DNA of 5,518 nt, taken from positions 1 to 5,518 of the forward strand of contig DJYL01000052.1 in NCBI GenBank assembly GCA_002448495.1. Reading direction: 5' to 3'. Below, in pieces: positions 1-5,518 of the stretch. The notes beneath the pieces were generated by a model. The model was not told where the DNA came from, searched no databases, and saw only the letters and a list, made by a program, of their open reading frames with translations. Every line of letters begins with the position of its first letter. The stretch's first letter is position 1. The position numbers were made by a program, and so were the translations under genes. Origin of the DNA: Pseudoselenomonas ruminantium (GTDB lineage: Bacteria; Bacillota; Negativicutes; Selenomonadales; Selenomonadaceae).

Positions 1-644
1 TAGTCATAACGGCCGGAAGTGGTCGTGATTTCGATAATCGGGAAGGCTTCCTTCTTATCTTCATCGCCCCAAACAGCTACGGTCATTTCCCGGCCCTTGA
101 TGAATTCTTCCACGAGAATTTCATCATTATAGGAGAATGCCTCCTTGATGGCGTCTGCCAGTTCTTCCTCTTTTTCCACAATATACACGCCGATGCTCGA
201 GCCCTGCGAAGATGCCTTGACCACAACCGGCAGACCGAATTCAGCGAGGATTTCACCTGCCAGGTCTCGCTTCTGCTCGAAGCTGTTATAGGTGTGGCAT
301 TTCGGCGTGGAAATGCCTTCGCTGATGAATACGCGCTTGGATGCGGCCTTATCCATCGTAATCGCCGCTGCCAGTACGCCGGAACCCGTATAGGGAATGC
401 CCAGCATATCGAGCGTTCCCTGTAAAAGTCCGTCCTCACCAAACTTGCCGTGCAGGGCGTTAAAGACCATCTTTGCGCCAGCTTTCTGAATGTCCATGGC
501 AAAGGTCTTGGGATTGAGTTCCATACCCTCAGCATTGTACCCCTTTTCCTTGAGGGCTGCCAGTATTGCTGCACCGGTACGGCGGGAAACTTCGGCTTCG
601 GTGGAGGTGCCACCCATAACAACTACGATTTTATCCTGCTTCAT
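1..644 (-). CDS. ddl: D-alanine--D-alanine ligase, N-terminal 214 residues (3' end outside window)
   Basis: Cytoplasmic ATP-grasp enzyme that joins two D-alanines, using ATP, into the dipeptide that MurF adds to the peptidoglycan precursor. Translation from the ATG at 644-642 gives an open frame to base 1. Visible motifs: GGTSTEAEVS at residues 11-20, whose E16 matches the catalytic Glu15 of E. coli DdlB; HGKFGEDG at 65-72; TGSGVLAAAITMDK at 86-99, with K99 matching an ATP-binding lysine; VVKASSQGSSIGV at 141-153, with K143 and S149 matching Lys144 and Ser150; VEEF at 178-181; and GREMTVAVWG at 184-193. The visible part ends in GRYD at the start of the omega loop, so the catalytic Tyr that helps separate D-Ala from D-lactate ligases lies outside the window and specificity cannot be checked. 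The family is usually about 300-370 residues, so roughly a third is missing only because of the window edge. The gene starts 21 bp after murC, and an AGGA sits six bases before the start. Confidence 0.96.
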   Translation of the reverse strand, partial: MKQDKIVVVMGGTSTEAEVSRRTGAAILAALKEKGYNAEGMELNPKTFAMDIQKAGAKMVFNALHGKFGEDGLLQGTLDMLGIPYTGSGVLAAAITMDKAASKRVFISEGISTPKCHTYNSFEQKRDLAGEILAEFGLPVVVKASSQGSSIGVYIVEKEEELADAIKEAFSYNDEILVEEFIKGREMTVAVWGDEDKKEAFPIIEITTTSGRYD

Positions 645-650
645 TGATAA

Positions 651-655
651 TCCTG
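651..655 (-). promoter_or_regulatory. Ribosome binding site of ddl
   Basis: CAGGA read on the minus strand, six bases before the ATG at 644-642, inside the 21 bp murC-ddl spacer. It supports the chosen start. The spacer is too short for a convincing separate promoter or terminator, so ddl is probably read from the murC message. Confidence 0.7.
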
Positions 656-665
656 CTTTCCAATT

Positions 666-2057
666 TTACTTATTGAGTAATTCCACTAATTCTTCACCGG
701 TCTTATAGATATCCCCGGCCCCCATGGTGATAATCAAATCGCCATCTTTGGCTTCTTCTTCCAAATACTTCGCCAGCCGTTCGCGCTGCGGAATGTAGAT
801 GACATCCTGACCGGACTGCTTACGCACTTCATTTAAGATGGTTTCGCCGTTTATGCCCTCAATCGGTGCTTCGCCGGCACTGTAGATATCCGTGAGGATA
901 AGCAGGTCAGCAGACACAAACGCCTTGCCAAATTCCTCGTGCAAAAGCTGCGTGCGGGAATAGCGGTGCGGCTGGAAGACGCAAACCAGACGCTGGGGAT
1001 TAAGTTCCTTGGCCGCCTTGAGCGTAGCCGCAATTTCCGTTGGATGATGGGCATAATCATCAACCACCCAGACACCGTTTGCCCGTCCCTTGGTCTGGAA
1101 ACGGCGCTTGGCTCCGTGGAACTCTGCCAGTCCGGCTGCCAGCTTCTCAAACTCTACCCCCATGGTAAGCCCCGTCACGATGCAGGCCAGTGCATTTAAG
1201 ACGTTATGACGGCCGGGGATATTCAGCGACACATGCCCCAGCATTTTTTCACCGTGCATCACATCAAAGGCAATCCCCTTGCCATTGGTCTTGATATTCT
1301 TAGCCGTGTAATCGGCTTCATGGTCAATGGCATAAGTATAGAATTTGCGGTCAACAACCTTGGCGATATTGCGCAGGTTTTCGTTGTCAAAGCACAGCAC
1401 GGCATAGCCCGTTTCCTTGTCCACATTCTGAATGAACTGCGTGAACGCCTTGATGATGTTTTCCATCGTGCCGTAATGGTCCATATGGTCATCTTCCACG
1501 TTGGTGACTACCGCGATATGCGGATGCAGTTTCAGGAAGGAACCATCGCTTTCATCAGCTTCCGAGGTCAGGTATTCGCTGTCCCCTAAAATGGCATTTG
1601 TACCCAAATCCGGCATTTCGCCGCCTACAACTACCGTCGGGGATACACCGGCCTTGGTCAGGGCCACGCCGAGCATGGAAGTAGTCGTGGTCTTGCCATG
1701 CGCACCGGCTACGGCAATGCCCTTGTACTCGTTGACCAGCGCCGCATTGATATCGGAGCGGTGCAGCTTGCGAATGCCTAAGTCACGCGCCGCCAGCACT
1801 TCGGGATTGTCAAAGGGGATTGCCGTGGACACTACGATGGCATCGGCACCCTTGACGTTTTCACCCTTCTGGCCGTCCAATGTGATTTTCGCCCCCAATT
1901 TTTGGAGGTTCTGAATCACTTCCGAATCCGCTCTGTCTGAACCCGTGACTTCATAGCCCAGTTCCACCATAATCTTGGCCAGCGGACTCATGCCGGCACC
2001 ACCAATGCCGACAAAATGTATTTTTTCAATATCCTTTAGCTCTTTCAGCCGTTTCAT
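666..2057 (-). CDS. murC: UDP-N-acetylmuramate--L-alanine ligase (MurC)
   Basis: Cytoplasmic Mur ligase that uses ATP to attach L-alanine to UDP-MurNAc, the first amino acid of the stem peptide. The protein has 463 residues, between the B. subtilis (about 430) and E. coli (about 490) enzymes. The three-domain layout is visible. The N-terminal Rossmann-like UDP-binding domain carries VGIGGAGMS at 16-24. The central ATPase domain has the P-loop GAHGKTTTT at 118-126, EADESDGSF at 166-174 and NVEDDHMDHYG at 186-196. GRHNVLNALA at 282-291 leads into the C-terminal amino-acid-binding domain, which has DDYAHHPTE at 333-341 and FQPHRYSRT at 361-369. The YAHHP and HRYSR motifs and the GIGG start separate MurC from MurD, MurE and MurF; Mpl is the nearest alternative, but the length and cluster position favour MurC. 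The ATG overlaps the murG stop by four bases and the frame ends in TAA. Confidence 0.97.
   Translation of the reverse strand: MKRLKELKDIEKIHFVGIGGAGMSPLAKIMVELGYEVTGSDRADSEVIQNLQKLGAKITLDGQKGENVKGADAIVVSTAIPFDNPEVLAARDLGIRKLHRSDINAALVNEYKGIAVAGAHGKTTTTSMLGVALTKAGVSPTVVVGGEMPDLGTNAILGDSEYLTSEADESDGSFLKLHPHIAVVTNVEDDHMDHYGTMENIIKAFTQFIQNVDKETGYAVLCFDNENLRNIAKVVDRKFYTYAIDHEADYTAKNIKTNGKGIAFDVMHGEKMLGHVSLNIPGRHNVLNALACIVTGLTMGVEFEKLAAGLAEFHGAKRRFQTKGRANGVWVVDDYAHHPTEIAATLKAAKELNPQRLVCVFQPHRYSRTQLLHEEFGKAFVSADLLILTDIYSAGEAPIEGINGETILNEVRKQSGQDVIYIPQRERLAKYLEEEAKDGDLIITMGAGDIYKTGEELVELLNK
2054..2057 (-). other. ATGA stop/start overlap between murG and murC
   Basis: On the minus strand these four bases read ATGA: the murC start ATG (2057-2055) shares two bases with the murG stop TGA (2056-2054). 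This is the classic layout for translational coupling or reinitiation, which would tie MurC output to MurG translation. The coupling itself is inferred. Confidence 0.85.
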
Positions 2058-3175
2058 TTAGTCTTTCTCCCCTGTATCATATCTATAACCATATCGGCAA
2101 TATCCTCTGCCGCCTGTGGCTTGCCCAAAGCCCTGCTGGCACTGGCCATCGCCGTCAATTTGTCTTCGTCTGCCAACAGCTCCTGCAAGGTGCTTTGCAG
2201 ATTGTCACTCTTTAACTCCCGATTCAGAATCACTCTGGCCGCGCCCGCAGCCTCAAGTGCCCGCGCATTGTGCTCCTGATGATTCTCCGCCGCATAAGGA
2301 TAGGGAATGAGTATCGCCGGAATCCCCCGCGCGGTAAGTTCGGCAAGGCCGGTCGCCCCTGCCCTATACACCACCAAATCCGCCATCGCCATGGCCTGCG
2401 GCATATTGTAGAGGTACGGTTCCACCTTGACGTTCGGCACTTGAGCCAAATTTACGCCCTTTTCCTGCAAGCGGCTGATGATATCCTCATAATCGAGCTT
2501 GCCCGTCACATGCAGATATTGTACCTCACGCTGTTTAGCTGCCTCGACCAGTACATCCACCATCGCATTATTAATGCTGCGTGCACCGCGGCTGCCGCCG
2601 GAAATCAGCACCGTTTTTTTGGCGGGGTCAAAGCCAAAGGCTCTGGCACCTTCCTCCCGTGTTGCCGTAAGCACTGCCTTGCGGATGGGATTGCCCGTAC
2701 AGACGACCTTCCCCGCCGGAAAATGCTGCGCCGCCTCCGGCGTGCCTGCCGCAATGCGCGTGACGAATTTAGAAAGAATCTTATTGGTGATGCCCGGCAC
2801 CACATTCTGTTCCTGAATGAGTGTCGGAATGCCCAGCATACTGGCTGCCATAAGAACCGGCCCGCAGACATAACCGCCCGTACCGATGACCGCATCGGGC
2901 TTGAACTTACGCACCACGTTCATGGCCTTGGCTACCCCCACAGCGGCAAGACCTGCCCGCACAAAATTAGCCGGTGACAGGCTGCGCTTAAAGCCCTGAA
3001 TATCCACTGTCGCAAAAGGGATATTTTCCTTGGGGATAATGTCGGCCTCCAGTCCTTTATGCGTACCCACATACAGGAAGCTGGTGTCCGGATATTTTTC
3101 CTCAATGGTGCGCATTATCGTCAATGCCGGGTATATATGCCCACCGGTACCGCCACCGGAAATAATTATCTTCAT
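2054..3175 (-). CDS. murG: UDP-N-acetylglucosamine--lipid I GlcNAc transferase (MurG)
   Basis: GT-B fold glycosyltransferase on the cytoplasmic face of the inner membrane. It moves GlcNAc from UDP-GlcNAc to lipid I, giving lipid II. With the start used here it has 373 residues, typical of the family. N-terminal acceptor domain: GGGTGGH at 7-13, GTGGY at 98-102, EQN at 122-124 and GNPIR at 161-165. C-terminal UDP-GlcNAc domain: GGSRGARSIN at 193-202, YRAGATGLAEL at 270-280 with E279 at the place of the nucleotide-ribose-binding glutamate (Glu269 in E. coli), then ENHQEHNA at 297-304. The last segment is Firmicutes-like rather than the E. coli form. An in-frame ATG two codons upstream (3181) would give 375 residues starting MKMK. 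I prefer 3175 because AAGAGGG ends six bases before it but touches the upstream ATG directly. The gene follows murD by 11 bp with no ftsW between, and ends in TGA overlapping the murC start. Confidence 0.96.
   Translation of the reverse strand: MKIIISGGGTGGHIYPALTIMRTIEEKYPDTSFLYVGTHKGLEADIIPKENIPFATVDIQGFKRSLSPANFVRAGLAAVGVAKAMNVVRKFKPDAVIGTGGYVCGPVLMAASMLGIPTLIQEQNVVPGITNKILSKFVTRIAAGTPEAAQHFPAGKVVCTGNPIRKAVLTATREEGARAFGFDPAKKTVLISGGSRGARSINNAMVDVLVEAAKQREVQYLHVTGKLDYEDIISRLQEKGVNLAQVPNVKVEPYLYNMPQAMAMADLVVYRAGATGLAELTARGIPAILIPYPYAAENHQEHNARALEAAGAARVILNRELKSDNLQSTLQELLADEDKLTAMASASRALGKPQAAEDIADMVIDMIQGRKTK
2067..2073 (-). promoter_or_regulatory. Ribosome binding site of murC
   Basis: AGGGGAG on the minus strand, nine bases before the murC ATG and lying within the last codons of murG. 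MurC can therefore be initiated independently as well as by coupling to murG termination. Confidence 0.7.
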
Positions 3176-3181
3176 CTTCAT

Positions 3182-3188
3182 CCCTCTT
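3182..3188 (-). promoter_or_regulatory. Ribosome binding site of murG; decides between two start codons
   Basis: AAGAGGG on the minus strand, overlapping the murD stop codon (TAA, 3189-3187). It leaves six bases to the ATG at 3175-3173 but none to the ATG at 3181-3179. Normal spacing therefore favours the downstream start and a protein beginning MKIIISGGGTGGH. Confidence 0.7.
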
Positions 3189-4548
3189 ACAACTTGTTTA
3201 CTAAATTCTTGAAATGACGCCCGCGCTCTGCCATGCCGTTATACATATCGAAGCTGGCACAGGCCGGTGATAACAGCACCACCTGCGGCGCTTTAGCCAA
3301 ATCATGGGCGATTTTTACCGCATCTTCCATGGAAAAACCAGCGCGATGAATATGCTCCGTAGGATACCCCTGCTTTACTGCTTCCTGTTCAAAACGGTCA
3401 GCGGCGGCGCCAAGCAGCACCAGATCCGTAACGCGCTCTTTAACGCGGGTCAGAAAATCCGTCAAATCCGTCATTTTGTCATCGCCGCCCGCCAGCAGCA
3501 CAATGCCATTGTCGAAGGTTTCCAGTGCCTTGATGGCCGAATCCGTATTGGTTGCCTTGGAGTCATTGTAATACTCCACGCCGTCCAACGTGCGGACGTA
3601 TTCAATGCGATGCTCTACGCCGCGGAAGGACTTTAAGACCGGCACCATTTCCTCCGCGCTGCAGCCGGCCAGAAAGGCCGTCATCGCCGCTGCCAGCGCG
3701 TTTTCCACATTATGGGCACCCTTGATGCCCAATTCGCTGATGCTGCACAGGGGATAATCCTCCCCGTTCCACGCGATGGTCAGCATATCTCCTTCAAGAT
3801 ACGCACCCTCATGCAGATGCACCTGACGACTGAAAAAGACCACATGCGCGCTGGCGCGGTTTGCCATATCCTTGACCCGCTCATCATCGTAGTTGAGCAC
3901 GAGGAAATCCTTGCCCTTCTGCTGAGCAAACATGCGCTCCTTCATGCGCTGATATTCCTCCAGCGAACCATGGCGCACGATATGGTCGGGAGTGACATTT
4001 AAGACCGTGGCTACATGGGGATGGAATTCCTCGGTGACCTCCATCTGATAACTGGAAATCTCAGCGGCGATATAACCGTCTGCCGGAATCTCCAAGGCCA
4101 CCTCCGACAGCGGCACGCCGATATTGCCGCCCACGCCCACCTTGCTATAATGGCTTTCGAGCAGCAGCCCCAATAGCGTAACGGTAGTTGTCTTGCCATT
4201 GGTTCCCGTTACGGCACAGATGGGCGCTTTTTTGAGCCGATAGGCCAGCTCCACTTCACTGGCCACGCGGATTTTCCGCTTGTAGGCTGCCTGAATCAAG
4301 GGAATACGGGCAGGTACCGCAGGAGAAACGATAACGAGACTCACCCCGTCCAAAAGTTCCTCGCTCTGCGGGCCGAACACACACTGAATGCCCATATCCC
4401 GCAATTCTGCAAAATCATCGGTTAAATCCGCTTCCTTCTTGGCATCGCTGAGCGTCACCTGCGCTCCTAAACGGCGGGTGATTTTCGCCGCCGCCAAACC
4501 GCTGATGCCTGCTCCGATAATCAGTACCCTTTTGCCCGTTAAATCCAT
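3187..4548 (-). CDS. murD: UDP-N-acetylmuramoyl-L-alanine--D-glutamate ligase (MurD)
   Basis: Cytoplasmic Mur ligase that adds D-glutamate to UDP-MurNAc-L-Ala using ATP. It has 453 residues, close to B. subtilis MurD (about 450). N-terminal UDP-binding domain: VLIIGAGISGLAAA at 8-21. Central ATPase domain: P-loop GTNGKTTT at 115-122, GGNIGVPL at 140-147, EISSYQME at 163-170, NVTPDHIVRHG at 184-194 and RMKERMF at 201-207. K203 is the likely equivalent of the carbamylated lysine (Lys198 in E. coli). GAHNVENALAA at 277-287 leads to the C-terminal glutamate-binding domain with HRIE at 313-316, NDSKATN at 328-334 and LSPACASFDMYNGMAERG at 426-443. The NDSKATN and LSPACASFD motifs identify MurD rather than MurC, MurE or MurF. 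The position after DHI, often Asp in relatives, is Val here. The gene begins 18 bp after mraY with AGGGGGA six bases before its ATG, and ends in TAA. Confidence 0.97.
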   Translation of the reverse strand: MDLTGKRVLIIGAGISGLAAAKITRRLGAQVTLSDAKKEADLTDDFAELRDMGIQCVFGPQSEELLDGVSLVIVSPAVPARIPLIQAAYKRKIRVASEVELAYRLKKAPICAVTGTNGKTTTVTLLGLLLESHYSKVGVGGNIGVPLSEVALEIPADGYIAAEISSYQMEVTEEFHPHVATVLNVTPDHIVRHGSLEEYQRMKERMFAQQKGKDFLVLNYDDERVKDMANRASAHVVFFSRQVHLHEGAYLEGDMLTIAWNGEDYPLCSISELGIKGAHNVENALAAAMTAFLAGCSAEEMVPVLKSFRGVEHRIEYVRTLDGVEYYNDSKATNTDSAIKALETFDNGIVLLAGGDDKMTDLTDFLTRVKERVTDLVLLGAAADRFEQEAVKQGYPTEHIHRAGFSMEDAVKIAHDLAKAPQVVLLSPACASFDMYNGMAERGRHFKNLVNKL

Positions 4549-4554
4549 GGTAAA

Positions 4555-4561
4555 TCCCCCT
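4555..4561 (-). promoter_or_regulatory. Ribosome binding site of murD
   Basis: AGGGGGA on the minus strand, six bases before the ATG at 4548-4546, within the 18 bp mraY-murD spacer. Strength and spacing both support this start. Confidence 0.8.
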
Positions 4562-4566
4562 AAAAG

Positions 4567-5518
4567 TTATAACAATTTCAGTGCCGCAATGCTGCCGATA
4601 AGGCCTACCGTCCAAAAGACAAAGACCACTTTCCATTCCGACCAGCCGCCCAGTTCAAAATGATGATGAATGGGGCTCATGCGGAACACCCGCTTGCCCG
4701 TGGACTGGAAAGAAATCACCTGAATGATAACCGACATGGCCTCACAGACAAAGATAATGCCGATAAGTCCCAGCAAAATTTCCGTATGGGTGAGAATTCC
4801 CAGTGCCGCCATCGCACCGCCCAAGGCCAGCGAACCCGTATCGCCCATAAAGACCTTGGCCGGATGGGCATTAAAGCGCAAAAAGCCCACGCAGGCGGCG
4901 GCAACCGCTGTCGCAAAGACAGCCAGATCGCTGTGCCCCAGGAGCATACAGACCACGGCATAGGAGCTGGCAGCAATGGCGACCGTCCCGGAAGCCAGGC
5001 CGTCCAAACCATCGGTGAGGTTAACGGCATTACTCATGCCCACCATCACAAAGGGCACAAACGCATAATAGCCCGCACCAATATTGATGGAACGGTCGAG
5101 CACCGGCACCCAGATTGTCGTATCAATGCCCAGCATGCGCGTACCGATAATCATGGTGACAACCGCAATGATAATCTGCCCCAATAGTTTCTGCTTGGCC
5201 TTTAAGCCGAGATTGCGTTTCTTGACCACCTTGATGTAATCATCCAGAAAGCCCAGCAAAAAATGCCCCAGCATGATAAACAACGCCAGGATGATTTCCG
5301 TGGAAAGCGGCGCCGCCACGAGCGTTGCTATGGTAATCCCAAGGATAATCATAATGCCGCCCATCGTCGGCGTACCGCTTTTTGCCTGATGGCTGGCCGG
5401 GCCTTCCTCACGAATGCTCTGACCGAACTTCAACTTATGCAGTTCCGGGATGAAAAAAGGCCCGGTGACCAGTACGAAACCTGCGGCAATCGCCGCCGCC
5501 AATATAAAGCTATCCAAT
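4567..5518 (-). CDS. mraY: Phospho-N-acetylmuramoyl-pentapeptide transferase (MraY), 5' end at or beyond window edge
   Basis: Polytopic inner-membrane enzyme that transfers phospho-MurNAc-pentapeptide from UDP to undecaprenyl phosphate, releasing UMP and making lipid I; Mg2+ dependent. At least 316 residues are in frame, near the size of B. subtilis MraY (324). Motifs, counted from the TTG at 5517-5515: FGQSIREEGP at 31-40, SGTPTMGG at 47-54, LDDYIK at 91-96 with the paired Asp D92/D93, NLTDGLDGL at 166-174, FMGDTGSLALGG at 223-234 with the essential Asp D226, and the cytoplasmic MSPIHHHFE at 280-288. Long hydrophobic stretches near 5-23, 52-70, 74-90, 110-130, 178-215, 228-268 and 297-314 fit a ten-helix topology. 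The HHH loop and DDY motif separate it from WecA/TagO relatives. The first in-frame codon seen is TTG, which may be the start or an internal Leu. The base before it is A, so the preceding codon is not ATG, GTG or TTG. It heads the visible part of the operon and ends in TAA. Confidence 0.96.
   Translation of the reverse strand, partial: LDSFILAAAIAAGFVLVTGPFFIPELHKLKFGQSIREEGPASHQAKSGTPTMGGIMIILGITIATLVAAPLSTEIILALFIMLGHFLLGFLDDYIKVVKKRNLGLKAKQKLLGQIIIAVVTMIIGTRMLGIDTTIWVPVLDRSINIGAGYYAFVPFVMVGMSNAVNLTDGLDGLASGTVAIAASSYAVVCMLLGHSDLAVFATAVAAACVGFLRFNAHPAKVFMGDTGSLALGGAMAALGILTHTEILLGLIGIIFVCEAMSVIIQVISFQSTGKRVFRMSPIHHHFELGGWSEWKVVFVFWTVGLIGSIAALKLL

Noticed and set aside
83..622. A 179-codon minus-strand frame overlapping ddl.
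   Set aside because: It is out of frame with ddl, whose own frame has clear family motifs throughout. The Arg/Ser/Trp-rich translation has no recognisable domain.
645..665. Possible internal promoter or terminator in the longest same-strand gaps (21 bp murC-ddl, 18 bp mraY-murD).
   Set aside because: The gaps are mostly taken up by ribosome binding sites. I see no hairpin followed by a T-run and no paired -35/-10 boxes.
2270..2977. A 235-codon open frame on the plus strand, opposite murG.
   Set aside because: It lies entirely antisense to a well-conserved murG, resembles no protein family I know, and its His/Arg/Cys-rich composition is typical of a shadow frame in GC-rich coding DNA.
4660..5187. 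A 175-codon open frame on the plus strand, opposite mraY.
   Set aside because: It is antisense to the transmembrane mraY. Its charged, His-rich translation is the expected complement of hydrophobic codons, and nothing suggests independent coding.
1..5518. A hidden novel system, such as a defence gene, mobile element, CRISPR array or small RNA between the mur genes.
   Set aside because: Nearly every base is inside one of five conserved genes with intact motifs, and the gaps total about 50 bases. No direct or inverted repeats or foreign-looking segments stood out by eye.

Overview
This 5.5 kb window is a stretch of a bacterial division and cell-wall (dcw) cluster. Every gene lies on the minus strand, so it reads from high to low coordinates: mraY (5' end at or beyond the window edge), murD, murG, murC and the first 214 codons of ddl (runs off at base 1). 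The genes are packed tightly: 18 bp between mraY and murD, 11 bp between murD and murG (with the murG start chosen here), a 4 bp ATGA overlap between murG and murC, and 21 bp between murC and ddl. I see no internal promoter, terminator, RNA gene, mobile element, repeat array or CRISPR. The arrangement points to one polycistronic message whose promoter lies upstream of the window.

The products cover the cytoplasmic and inner-membrane steps of peptidoglycan precursor synthesis. MurC adds L-Ala to UDP-MurNAc and MurD adds D-Glu. Ddl makes the D-Ala-D-Ala dipeptide that MurF (not in this window) attaches. MraY transfers the finished MurNAc-pentapeptide to undecaprenyl phosphate to give lipid I, and MurG adds GlcNAc to give lipid II. 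All five proteins keep their recognisable family motifs, and none shows a frameshift or internal stop.

The organism is probably a Bacillota (Firmicutes) member. The MurG donor-site segment and the short MraY are Firmicutes-like, the ribosome binding sites are strong and purine-rich, and the base composition looks moderately GC-rich by eye. The murG-murC-ddl order resembles Proteobacteria and diderm Firmicutes, so a Negativicutes (Selenomonas-like) source is my best guess, as inference only. Two genes often found within this order are absent: ftsW/spoVE between murD and murG, and murB between murC and ddl.

I found no novel system. The points worth a second look are the missing ftsW and murB, the choice of start codon for murG, the unresolved start of mraY, and one substitution in a MurD motif.
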